Assembly (NCBI GenBank): GCA_965202895.1
Contig: OZ241901.1
Location: forward strand, 2,046,001-2,110,000
Source: JAJDXW01 sp965202895
GTDB taxonomy: Bacteria; Pseudomonadota; Gammaproteobacteria; HK1
Direction: 5' to 3'
DNA length: 64,000 nt
Shown here: positions 44,901 to 52,288 of the stretch, piece by piece
Numbering within the stretch: position 1 is the first letter of the stretch
Layout: each line of letters starts with the position of its first letter
Program-made: the position numbers and the translations under genes
The notes under the pieces: generated by a model
What the model saw: the letters and a program-made list of their open reading frames with translations, nothing else
What the model was told of the DNA's origin: nothing
The model's database searches: none

Positions 44901-45035
44901 CCGGGCCTCTACCACGCGGTGACCGTGAACGGGATGACCCTCGGGCCGTTCGTCGGCCGCGTGATGGCGGACGCGATGCGGACCGGCCGCCTCGACCCGG
45001 CCCTCGAATACTTCACCCTCTCCCGATTCGGCTGA
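41973..45035 (+). CDS. Triple-fusion FAD/2Fe-2S amino-acid oxidase (HcnA-HcnB-HcnC / LhpF-E-B type)
   Basis: This 1020-residue protein joins three proteins normally separate. Residues about 30-110 are a small 2Fe-2S domain with C75, C80, C83 and C96. About 135-500 is an FAD/NAD-type oxidoreductase beginning LLVLGAGPAGLAAAHAA. About 525-570 is a BFD-like 2Fe-2S region (C529-R-C531 and C564-x3-C568). From about 645 to the end is a D-amino-acid-oxidase-type FAD domain beginning VAIVGAGILGTCTAYYLV. The same parts form cyanide synthase HcnABC, opine oxidases and hydroxyproline dehydrogenase LhpBEF. Next to DapA-like and TRAP genes, oxidation of hydroxyproline or a related secondary amine is the best inference. 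No frameshift is visible at the junctions. Confidence 0.88.
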   Translation: MTDPSPHAAHPPHAARTDGRLLDGRVRPSGAPVHIEFEGKTIPAYEGETIAAAVTAAGVRALRRNRQGEARGVYCGMGVCFECLVNVDGRGGQRACMTPVRAGMRVRVQRHGAGAAGAPAAPLAPAPDGGTPVIEAGLLVLGAGPAGLAAAHAAAGAEADVTVLDERPAPGGQYYKQIAASHTFAPGRPPDRQFAAGLDLIERVRRAGVRLIGEAVVWGAFHDPDAGPEIGVFRAGRVERYRARRLVVATGACERPFPAPGWTLPGVMGSGAAQTLARAYRVAPGRRVLVAGHGPLNFQVACELARGGVEVVGVAEMAARPGLRHAAAVWTMVRSAPDLAADGLRYLAALARRRIPIFYRHALLRAEGAGAVERATLVRIDEAGRPVAGTERGFDVDTLCLGYGFLPSTEVTRLLGCRHRGDDGRPGALVVERDPDGQTSIPGVYVAGDCAGIGGARLALAQGTLAGLAAARGSGEAGGRDDPALPRTTPSASARRAGGRAAAFQQGLWKLFDAPLPADEFMPDDSVVCRCETVRAGVLRGLIREGFDEIGALKRMTRVGMGHCQGRCCGPVVARLCAAAAGRKMDEGELFAPRFPAKPIPAAALAAEKAEWTEEGAGREPPASPYRAAGRGKPGRPAAGTGGAADVAIVGAGILGTCTAYYLVREGVDVALLERGQPNGEASGNNAGSLHVQLLAYDFGGRAQAGGGPAAASLPLQRESAAMWPALAEELGRDLEIEITGGLMVAEDAAHLAGLREKARLERRHGTEVEVLSARELRDLAPYLSDSLAGAAWCPAEGKINPMTAAPAILAQAAARGLRVFRETEVRAIEPKAGGGFELRTNRGRLRAGKVLNAGGGWSGRIAALAGERLPVRAHPIQLVVTEPAPPLTRHLLACAGRHLTMKQFRNGNLVLGGGWPAEADPAAGRPRVLRESLEGNLWVSQRVLPALATLHVIRSWAAVNVAIDGAPLLGESPGVPGLYHAVTVNGMTLGPFVGRVMADAMRTGRLDPALEYFTLSRFG

Positions 45036-45227
45036 TCCCGGAGCCGGGGACGCTCCCCGTTCGCCGCGAGGTCCGGACCCGGCCCTTCCGCGGCGCCGAG
45101 AGGAGCGCAAGCCCGGCCCACCTTACCCGTCCTTGCCTGCCGGGTCGGGCGCCGGCGCGGTAATCTCCCGGTTCGAGGCCCCGTTCCCGACCCCGGCGAA
45201 GACCCTTTGCCCCGAAGGAGTGCCCTC

Positions 45228-46337
45228 ATGCACACAGGCTACGCCCCCCTCTTCCAGAATCCCGGGAACCGTCTCCCGGACCTCGAGGTGTATCGGAACG
45301 AGCTCCGGCTCGCCGAGCTCGCCGAGCCGCTCGGATTCGATTCGGTCTGGTCGGTCGAGCACCACTTCACCGACTACACGATGTGCCCCGACGTCGTGCA
45401 GCTCCTGACCTGGATGGCGGCGAGGACGGAGCGGATCGGCCTCGGGTCGATGGTGGTCGTGCTGCCGTGGCACGACCCCATCCGGGCCGCGGAGCAGATC
45501 GCGATGCTCGACCAGATCTCCGATGGGCGGATGATCCTCGGGATCGGGCGCGGCCTCGGCCGGGTGGAGTTCGAGGGCTTCCGGGTCGACATGGGCGAGT
45601 CGCGCGGGCGCTTCGTCGAGACGGCCGGGCTCGTGCTCGAAGCGCTCGAGAACGGGTGGATGGAAGGGGGCGGCGAGTACGTGACCCAGCCCCGCCGGAA
45701 CCTCCGCCCGGCCCCGTTCCGGACGTTCCGGGGGCGCACGTTCGCGGCCGCGGTGTCGCCGGAGTCGATGCCGGTGATGGCGAAGCTCGGCGTGGGCCTG
45801 CTCGTGGTGCCCCAGAAGCCGTGGGAGGACGTGCGCAAGGACTTCGAGGTCTACCGGGGGGTGTTCCGCGAGGTGAACGGCGCCGAGGCGCCGGCGCCGC
45901 TCTGCGCGGGGTTCTGGTTCGTGGACGAGAGCGCGGACCGGGCGGAGGAGATGGCGCGCCGCTACATCGCCGGCTACTACCACACGGTGATGAAGCACTA
46001 CGAGTTCTCCGCGGGGCATCTCGCCCGCGTTCCCGGCTACGAGTACTACTCCGCGGTGGACCGGTACATCGAGAAGCGCACCGGCGAGGGCGCGGCGGAG
46101 GACTTCATGCGCCTCATGCCCTGGGGGACCCCGCAGCAGGTCCTGGACAAGGTCGAGAAGGTCCACGGCATGATCGGGCACGCGGGGACCATGTGCCACT
46201 TCAGCTATGCCGGGATGCCGTACGAGGAGGCCGAGCGCAGCCTTCGCCTCTTCGCGGCCAGGGTGCTGCCCGAGCTCAGGTCGATGAAGATGCGCTGCGA
46301 GCCGTTCCGCGTCGAGCCCCTCGGCCTCGCGGCGTAG
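45228..46337 (+). CDS. Luciferase-like flavin-dependent oxidoreductase (LLM class), paralogue 2
   Basis: This 369-residue luciferase-like monooxygenase has SVWSVEHHFTDYTMCPDV with the E-H-H stretch, LGSMVVVLPWHDPIRAAEQI and ILGIGRGLGRVEFEGF. The ATG at 45228 follows GAAGGAG at good spacing and is preferred to the TTG at 45207. Substrate unknown. It belongs to the same broad family as the gene at 33585 but clearly differs from it. It converges on the restriction-modification operon. Confidence 0.88.
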   Translation: MHTGYAPLFQNPGNRLPDLEVYRNELRLAELAEPLGFDSVWSVEHHFTDYTMCPDVVQLLTWMAARTERIGLGSMVVVLPWHDPIRAAEQIAMLDQISDGRMILGIGRGLGRVEFEGFRVDMGESRGRFVETAGLVLEALENGWMEGGGEYVTQPRRNLRPAPFRTFRGRTFAAAVSPESMPVMAKLGVGLLVVPQKPWEDVRKDFEVYRGVFREVNGAEAPAPLCAGFWFVDESADRAEEMARRYIAGYYHTVMKHYEFSAGHLARVPGYEYYSAVDRYIEKRTGEGAAEDFMRLMPWGTPQQVLDKVEKVHGMIGHAGTMCHFSYAGMPYEEAERSLRLFAARVLPELRSMKMRCEPFRVEPLGLAA

Positions 46338-46385
46338 CGCCCGCCGGGGTGCGATGGCTGGAAGGGACGATATTCCGCCGGCCGA

Positions 46386-46790
46386 TCAGTTGCTCGGGTC
46401 CGGCAGCGCGTCGATGGCCGTGACGAGTGGACATCCGGCCCACGCCTTGCGAATGGCGCCGCCGTCGGTGACGACCCGGACCGCCCCGCGGCCGATGGGA
46501 TCGAGATTCTCGGTCAACGCCGACATCGCGCGGTAGCCGGGGTCGCCGGGCATCAGAAGCATGTACGCGAACGAACGTGTCCGGAGCTTCCGGTACACGG
46601 CTATCGGCGGTCCGGCCTCCGGATATGGGACGCCGTGGTGCGAACCGATCTCGATCTTCAGGTTCTTGTTGGCAGGGCTGTACACGCATGGCCGCACTTC
46701 CTGCTCGGCGAACGTGCCGTCCTGCCGGCACTCGACGAGGTAGACACGCTGCGCCGTGCCGGCCCGAACGTGGAAGAACCGGTCGATCAC
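46386..46790 (-). pseudogene. Detached C-terminal part of the PLD-type nuclease
   Basis: This 134-residue frame (…EVIDRFFHVRAGTAQRVYLV…) has no proper start. Continuing upstream in its own frame gives FLVARVPRAGDRWRQIHFN, a sequence typical of proteins in the PLD-type restriction nuclease family. It joins in-frame with the gene at 46787-47548 if one 47-bp repeat unit is removed. The restored product would be 371 residues, with this part as the probable DNA-recognition domain. As it stands it is unlikely to be translated on its own. Confidence 0.7.
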
Positions 46791-47548
46791 CTCCCGGTTG
46801 AAGTGGATTTGACGCCATCTGTCTCCCGCCCGAGGAACCCGAGCAACGAGGAAACGGTCGGGGGGGCCGACAGGTGGTTCGGCGTTCGACGGAGGAGGAA
46901 ACGGTCGGGGGGGCCGACAGGTGGTTCGGCGTTCGACGGAGCTGGTCCGCCGGTCGGGGGCGCATCACGCTCGGGCTCGACATCGCGGCGACCCGGACGG
47001 CCGTGCATGACGTTCCGGGCGGCGTGATCGAGCGCTTCCTCGTCGATGGGGCGAATGTCGGCGGCATGGTCGGCGAAGAAGCGATCCCACGAGGAAGGGC
47101 TCGGAAGCTCGCCGGGGCCGGAACGCATCACGCTGAAAGCTTCGAAGTTTCGAACGAGGCCCCCGGGGGTGAGATTGCCCGACCCCACTATCGTCGTCCT
47201 GCTGCCGTTCGGATAGTCGAACCGAGCGACCTTCGGATGGAACAGCGAGCTCGTCGGATTTCGGAAAACCCGAACGTTCAGACCTTCATGCTGCCGCTCG
47301 AGCTCCCGGAGGCGCACGAGTGCATGGCGGTCGGTCACGGCGTCCATACCTATGACCAGGACCATCTTCGATCGACCGAGAAAGCTCTGGATCTCCGGAT
47401 CGCCGATCAGGGAGTCGACGCCGCCTCGTGAAGCGAAGGCGAACAGGCCCTCGCATGAGGAAGCGCCGTGTGTGGCGTCGATGATGGCTTCGAGCAGATA
47501 GATCGTATCCGGTGAGGTCGGATCCTGAAGATGAAAATCGCATTCCAT
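46787..47548 (-). pseudogene. Phospholipase D-type restriction nuclease, N-terminal part, frameshifted
   Basis: The N-terminal domain is a PLD-superfamily nuclease: H104-x-K106 in SLFHPKVARFDYPNG and then IVGSGNLTPGG, as in BfiI and NgoFVII-type enzymes that cut DNA without metal. After about residue 202 the frame passes through two copies of a 47-bp unit, runs into out-of-frame sequence and stops after about 20 more residues. The intended C-terminal domain lies in the next frame (46386-46790). It begins 13 bases after the methyltransferase gene. The truncated form may keep the nuclease fold but lose DNA recognition. Confidence 0.75.
46848..46941. repeat. Exact 47-bp tandem duplication inside the nuclease gene
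   Basis: Units 46848-46894 and 46895-46941 are identical over 47 bases, each starting GAGGAAACGG and ending GACGGAG, with a run of seven G. Because 47 is not a multiple of three, the second unit shifts the reading frame. Removing one unit fuses the two nuclease fragments in frame. Neither unit contains a stop in either of the two frames concerned. Confidence 0.92.
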
Positions 47549-47561
47549 CGTCCTGCTTCCC

Positions 47562-48434
47562 TCAATTGCGCGGATGACGTTCGGTCATCAGCTCATCGTA
47601 CGGGACCATCTTCGGCCCGTTGGATTTTTTCGACGGCGGCTTCGAAAATACAAGGATGTGCTCGTGAACGTTCTTGAAAAGCAGGTTCGGCGGATAGGGA
47701 TAGCTTCCGAAGATGGGGCGCTGCGCGTTCGCGGAGCCCCACCGCCCGCCCGTGCCGTCCTTCGACCATATGACCTCGGTCGTCATCACGAAGCCTATGT
47801 CGCGCAGGATGGTGCTGAAATCGGCTGGAAGTGGAAAGGTCAGGAGCCCGTGGTCGGTATATTGGTTCACGTTCGCGGTGACGAGGCAGCACTTTCGCCC
47901 GGGCCTCAGAACGCGAAAGCACTCCTCGAAGGCGGGCCTGATCTCGTCGAGGAAGCAGCGGTAGCCGGCAACGTTGCCGAGGTTCGCGGGGGCGGCGCCG
48001 TACTGGGCCTTGTTCCAGTACGGAGGACTGGAGACGATGAGCGAGATCGAATCATTCTCGACGAAAGAGAGGTCGCGGCTGTCTCCGTGGACCACAACCA
48101 TGAGATCCTCCGCAGCCGGATGACCATCCTTCGGATCACCGCACTCCCGGCGGATGATGTCCGCGTATCTCCCGTTCTGATCGATACACAACACCTTGCG
48201 TCCAAGAGGCACGGCCGCCTCGGCGGTCGTGCCGACACCCGCGAACGGATCGAGAACGGTTTCGCCGTGCCAACTGAATATCTTGATCAGGCGATGCGGG
48301 ATCTCGACCGGAAACACGGCCGGATGTTCCGGGTGGGTCGTGTTCGCGATGTGCCACACCGTCTTGGTGTATTCACGCCATTCATCCTTGGTCAGCCGGC
48401 TCTTCTTCTTGACCGAATCACTCACCCGCCGCAT
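47562..48434 (-). CDS. DNA methyltransferase (SPPYW type, probably N4-cytosine)
   Basis: This 290-residue DNA methyltransferase has motif I (DPFAGVGTT, 62-70) and motif IV (SSPPYW, 135-140). SPPYW is typical of N4-cytosine enzymes, though some N6-adenine ones share it. The N-terminal motif X plus I followed by IV is the reverse of the common beta-class order, so the enzyme is permuted. It lies between the adenine-type methyltransferase and the PLD nuclease, as expected for an R-M system recognising an asymmetric site with one enzyme per strand. The recognition sequence is unknown. Confidence 0.88.
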   Translation of the reverse strand: MRRVSDSVKKKSRLTKDEWREYTKTVWHIANTTHPEHPAVFPVEIPHRLIKIFSWHGETVLDPFAGVGTTAEAAVPLGRKVLCIDQNGRYADIIRRECGDPKDGHPAAEDLMVVVHGDSRDLSFVENDSISLIVSSPPYWNKAQYGAAPANLGNVAGYRCFLDEIRPAFEECFRVLRPGRKCCLVTANVNQYTDHGLLTFPLPADFSTILRDIGFVMTTEVIWSKDGTGGRWGSANAQRPIFGSYPYPPNLLFKNVHEHILVFSKPPSKKSNGPKMVPYDELMTERHPRN

Positions 48435-48446
48435 CGTCGTTCTCCA

Positions 48447-50666
48447 TCAACGGGCGAGCCGGACGACACGCGGGCGCACTTCTTCGCGCTCGGCGACGTT
48501 GGCCACGGCGCAGGTGAAATTCTGAAGATACTCCAGGAAGGATGGAGATATGTCGAGCGCCCCGAGGAGCAGCGCGTCGATCTCGTCCCGGACCCCGTCG
48601 GCGGCGTCCGGCCGATACGCCACCGTCTGGCGGTCTCCGTTGACGCTGACGACCTGTCGAGTTTGAACGGCGTCCCACAGACGGGCTCCGAGGCCCGTCA
48701 GCACGATCCGGTCCGTTTCGTCGAACATCCTGTCGTTGAACGGCAGCTCCGTCAGAAAGGAGCGTGTGACGTGGAACCCATCCTCGCTCACACGCCACAG
48801 CCAATACGAGACGCGGCTGCCGAGGAGAGCGAAGCCTCTCGCGGCTTCACCTTCGTCCGCGAACCCCAGGGCGACCACCTTGCTCGAGCTCCAGGGAGCA
48901 CGCTGGACCGGCAGCTTGCGATGCGGACGGAACACGTTGAGAAAGTTGTATGCCGTGCCCGAGACGAACACGATCGCTTGACCGCGGCGGCTTGAAACTT
49001 CCTCGGGGAAGCAGGAACCGATGGACGAACACATCTCTCGCAGGCGTGACGGTCGGCGGGTGAGCCGGCCGAAGACGCGCGCGGATTCCTCCCCGGCGAG
49101 CTTCGGAATGCCCGCACCGATCGAGAGTCCGTCGTCCTCCATCGGCGTGAAGTCGATCGTGTCGAACAGGCGAGGGCGCTGGCGGCTGGTCCACTTGCGA
49201 AGCGGGCCGGTTTCGATGGTTGCGACGGCGGCGACGGCATCGTCGGAACGGCCGCGCCGGAGAACGATCGCGTTGCGGGTCTTCACCTCTTCGCCGAAGA
49301 GCGCGTGTGGTTCCCGGTCGAAGAACGCGAAACGCCACCGCCCGCCGCTCGCCCGGATGGCTTTCCGCACCGCGGCCATCTGGGGCCTCCTGCTGCAGGC
49401 GAGGGAGAGGGGAACGACCATCCCGGATGAGCTGCGGCCCGAGCGGGCAAGCCGCCACATCATCTCGATGAACAAGGGGAAGTAATCGGCTCGGGTCGTG
49501 TCGCCGGAGGGCAGCGATGCAAAGCGTTGCGCCAGCGCCACGGCGTCGCCGCGGGGACCGATTCTCGCGTATGGAGGATTGCCGATCACGATATCCGCCC
49601 CGAGCGACAGCGCGGGGAACGTCCTTCCGAGCGCACGGCGGTCCGTGTGGAACAGCGTCGTCGTCGCCGCCGAGGCCGGCCGCTCGCTCGACGGCGGCAC
49701 GTATTCGTCATCGAGACGCGCCCGCAAACGGGCAAGCGCCTCGGAATCATCCCGGTGACAGGGGCCGACTTCGAACGTCAATGCGTCCGCCGCGCAGAGG
49801 TTGCAACGGAGCCGATGCCAGCGCGACCACGGAGACGGCCCGTCTCCCCCACGCCGGCCGGCCCCGAGGCACTCGTGCAGCAAGACGAAGCAGGCAGCTT
49901 CGATTGCCAACGGATCGACGTCGATGCCGTAGAGGCTGCGTTCGGCGAAGTCGAAGCGACTCACGTCCGGTCGTCGTCTTCTCGACAGATCGAGCATCGC
50001 CTTCAGGAATACCCCGGACCCGCAGGCGGGGTCGAGGACCCGGGGACTTTCTGCCCCCTGATCCATATCCCCCAGGGTTTCACGTGCGATGTACTCGGCG
50101 ACGTCCGAAGGGGTGTAGAAGACCCCCGCGGCTCGCTTCGCCTGCCGGGCCTGCCGTGTATCAGGGTCCTTCATCACGCTCGCTCGGCTTCCCGGGCCGT
50201 GCGCATCCAGGACGTATGGCAGCAGATCGCGCAAGTCGTCGTCGTATGGAAACGATTCGAGCGCTCCCACGGCTTCACGGTCGGCGAACTCGACGACGGC
50301 GTTGGAAAGCAGGACCGGAGGGCGGATGTCCCCGAGGAACCAGGCTTCACCATCGCGCAACGATGCGTCTGCGCGGAGAGATCCCAGACTGCGGCCGATG
50401 ACGCGCATGGCGACGAGAGCCCACGCAGCCCGCCGGGAGAGCAAATCGAGGGACGAAGGGGACTCGGCTCGCCATCGGCTGGCGAGAACGTCCACCCAAG
50501 CGGCGCCGACCACCGCTCCGCGGCCCTCGAAGGAACGCCGCACGGACTCTACGGCTCTGCGAACGTGGACGGCCCTGGCTTCCGTGGCCGCGGCGAGGGA
50601 CGACCCCGGACCCGGGACCGAGGGTCGCGCCCAAGGCGCGACCCTCGAGAGCAGGGCGTTGGTCAC
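48447..50666 (-). CDS. N6-adenine DNA methyltransferase (Eco57I/type IIG-like)
   Basis: This 739-residue protein has motif I (DPACGSGVFL, 212-221) and motif IV (NPPYAR, 363-368), typical of N6-adenine methyltransferases of the N6_Mtase/Eco57I group. FYTPSDVAEYIA (183-194) is the usual preceding motif X. The C-terminal half should carry target recognition. No PD-(D/E)XK nuclease was noticed in the N-terminal 180 residues. GTG at 50666 overlaps the RHH gene stop. It could form a restriction system with the downstream PLD nuclease or act alone in a BREX/DISARM-like system, but no companion genes support the latter. Confidence 0.88.
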   Translation of the reverse strand: MTNALLSRVAPWARPSVPGPGSSLAAATEARAVHVRRAVESVRRSFEGRGAVVGAAWVDVLASRWRAESPSSLDLLSRRAAWALVAMRVIGRSLGSLRADASLRDGEAWFLGDIRPPVLLSNAVVEFADREAVGALESFPYDDDLRDLLPYVLDAHGPGSRASVMKDPDTRQARQAKRAAGVFYTPSDVAEYIARETLGDMDQGAESPRVLDPACGSGVFLKAMLDLSRRRRPDVSRFDFAERSLYGIDVDPLAIEAACFVLLHECLGAGRRGGDGPSPWSRWHRLRCNLCAADALTFEVGPCHRDDSEALARLRARLDDEYVPPSSERPASAATTTLFHTDRRALGRTFPALSLGADIVIGNPPYARIGPRGDAVALAQRFASLPSGDTTRADYFPLFIEMMWRLARSGRSSSGMVVPLSLACSRRPQMAAVRKAIRASGGRWRFAFFDREPHALFGEEVKTRNAIVLRRGRSDDAVAAVATIETGPLRKWTSRQRPRLFDTIDFTPMEDDGLSIGAGIPKLAGEESARVFGRLTRRPSRLREMCSSIGSCFPEEVSSRRGQAIVFVSGTAYNFLNVFRPHRKLPVQRAPWSSSKVVALGFADEGEAARGFALLGSRVSYWLWRVSEDGFHVTRSFLTELPFNDRMFDETDRIVLTGLGARLWDAVQTRQVVSVNGDRQTVAYRPDAADGVRDEIDALLLGALDISPSFLEYLQNFTCAVANVAEREEVRPRVVRLAR

Positions 50667-50881
50667 CTGGTCCCCCTGCGCTCGCGGGCGAAGAGCGGTG
50701 CGCGGGCGTCGAGATAGCTGGCGACCGCGTCGCGAACCACCCAGGCGGTGGATACCCGCTTGTCCTTGGCGATACCCTTGAGCTCGGCATAGTCCTCCGC
50801 ATCGAACGACACGGATACCCGGACCGGACCGTCAACCTTCCGATTCGCCCGCTTCCCGACCGTCGACGCCCGTTTCGCCAT
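50663..50881 (-). CDS. Ribbon-helix-helix (CopG-like) regulator
   Basis: This is a 72-residue RHH DNA-binding protein: a basic N-terminus, a strand PVRVSVSFDAEDYAELKGIA and two helices (KRVSTAWVVRDAVASYL). It is the first gene of the R-M operon and overlaps the methyltransferase start by four bases. A dyad overlaps its -10 region, so autorepression of the operon, in place of a standard C protein, is inferred. Confidence 0.8.
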   Translation of the reverse strand: MAKRASTVGKRANRKVDGPVRVSVSFDAEDYAELKGIAKDKRVSTAWVVRDAVASYLDARAPLFARERRGTR

Positions 50882-50911
50882 TCTTCTCTCGCCCCCCGGA
50901 ATTCGACAGGC

Positions 50912-50936
50912 GCACCACTATACACCATCGTGGTGC
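50912..50936 (-). promoter_or_regulatory. Operator-like dyad over the -10 box of the R-M operon
   Basis: GCACCAC (50912-50918) and GTGGTGC (50930-50936) form a 7-bp dyad with an 11-base spacer. On the minus strand TATAGT (50917-50922) sits inside it, 36 bases before the ATG. A second small dyad, CACCA-CGA-TGGTG, is embedded. It is a natural binding site for the RHH protein. No strong -35 box is visible. Confidence 0.5.
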
Positions 50937-51376
50937 ACCCCTGTACGGCAATGGCGGCCTCCATGGTCGGCAGGCCGGCCGGCGCGTCGCGGTTGCTCTG
51001 CCGGGGTTGCCTGCACGTATGCGCTTGGAGCATCGAGGCGGCAGAGCGCGGAAGTCCGGCGATGGAGCGGTCCGGGCCGACAAGACGGGTCGGGCCAGGA
51101 GGCGCCCGAGAGGCGACGGGTGAGCCGATCCGCCGACGGCCTGGAATCTGCATGAGAGCATCATGGCGCCCACGAAGTCGTTGAATGGAGGCGCGGCAAC
51201 GCTTCCGGTCACCGATGCGCCACCTGAGCGGACGGCCCCGGTCATCGTCGCCGAAGTCGATCCCGGACGGGAGATCCTCATCGCTTCCCGCGCCTCGCGC
51301 CGCAACCGGGCGCGGGGACGGAGGGCCGCTCCCCGGGAGACCGCCGGATGGCTCCGAGCCGTGCTCTCCGCTGGTG
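50937..51376. other. Intergenic region between the R-M operon and the creatininase-like gene
   Basis: No supported gene. A short + strand frame at 51163-51411 has a GC-biased, Arg/Pro-rich end and is not believed. No repeat match was noticed. Confidence 0.4.
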
Positions 51377-52141
51377 TCAGCCGGGCATCGCGCCCGGCGG
51401 CTCCGCCATGAGCCGGCCGTAGTCCTCGGCGACGGCGGCGGCGGCCGCCTCGAGCAGCGACGCGCCGTGCTCCGGGGAGGCCAGCGCGGAGTGGGAGCCG
51501 ACGCGGCCGTCCGGGAACCGCCGCCGGTGCTCGGCGGGAGGGCCGTGGCGGTCGCCGGAATGCCGCTCGACGTAGCCGGGGGGCAACCTCTCCGGCGGCG
51601 AGGCGGCGTCCCCGGGGGGCACGACCCGGGTGGTCGCCTGGGTCATCGCGACCTCCGACGGGGTCGCGTGCAGGCCTTCCCATTCGCCGTAGTAGCTTCG
51701 GCGCAGCGCGTTCACCGTCTCGAAGTCCCACCAGCTCCGGACCCGGATGCGCGCCCCGCGCCCTCCCCGGAACGCCGCGGATACCCGGCCCAGCGGAGCG
51801 AGGTTGGCCCCGTGGCCGTTCACGAAGTAGAAGCGTTCGAAGCCGTGGCCGGCGAGCGCCTCCAGGATCTCGGTGACGAGTCTCTCGAACAGTTGGTCCG
51901 ACACGGAAACCGTGCCCGGGAAGGCCATGTTGAAGGGGGCGGGTGCATAGGCGAGGGTGGGCGCGACCATCGCCCCGGCGAGGTCCGCGGCGGCCATCGC
52001 CACCCGCTCCGCGCAGATGGCGTCGGTTCCGATGAGACCCATCGGGCCGTGCTGCTCGGTCGAGCCGGCCGGGATGACGATCCCGCCCGAGCGGCCGAGA
52101 TACGTCTCGACCTCCGGCCAGGTGGCGAGGTCGAGCCTCAC
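51377..52141 (-). CDS. Creatininase family amidohydrolase
   Basis: This 254-residue protein has the creatininase-fold metal motifs PAGSTEQHGP and GTDAICAERV near the N-terminus and FVNGHGANL in the middle. Family members hydrolyse creatinine, formamides (FAPy deformylase) or modify cofactors such as mycofactocin. The actual substrate is not known. It precedes, on the same strand, the region of an amino-acid ABC transporter, so a nitrogen compound is plausible. Confidence 0.87.
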   Translation of the reverse strand: MRLDLATWPEVETYLGRSGGIVIPAGSTEQHGPMGLIGTDAICAERVAMAAADLAGAMVAPTLAYAPAPFNMAFPGTVSVSDQLFERLVTEILEALAGHGFERFYFVNGHGANLAPLGRVSAAFRGGRGARIRVRSWWDFETVNALRRSYYGEWEGLHATPSEVAMTQATTRVVPPGDAASPPERLPPGYVERHSGDRHGPPAEHRRRFPDGRVGSHSALASPEHGASLLEAAAAAVAEDYGRLMAEPPGAMPG

Positions 52142-52220
52142 CCGGCCCCGCCGCCGGCCTCGACAGCGGCCCCGGGGCGGCGATCGCTCACGATGCTCCG
52201 GGCGCCGCGGGGGCCGCGGC

Positions 52221-52264
52221 GCGCCGGCGGGCGGCGGCCCGGCGCCTCTCCCCGCGGCGGCCGG
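52221..52264 (+). repeat. 44-bp direct repeat, left copy
   Basis: It begins GCGCCGGCGGGCGGCGG and ends CCCCGCGGCGGCCGG. It matches 55841-55884 at 43 of 44 positions. The two copies flank the ABC transporter and AhpD-like genes. Confidence 0.7.
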
Positions 52265-52288
52265 GCCGCGGAGCCCGTTGCCCCGGCC

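Noticed and set aside
41973..45035. Cyanide synthase (HcnABC) as the function of the fused oxidase
   Set aside because: The domain types fit, but the neighbouring DapA-like and transporter genes favour amino-acid catabolism. Glycine-to-cyanide chemistry cannot be excluded by sequence alone.
46848..46941. Two-unit repeat considered as a CRISPR remnant
   Set aside because: The units are directly adjacent without spacers and lie inside a coding sequence.
51163..51411. Short + strand frame before the creatininase-like gene
   Set aside because: It ends in Arg/Pro/Ala-rich sequence, has no ribosome-binding site and no recognisable family.
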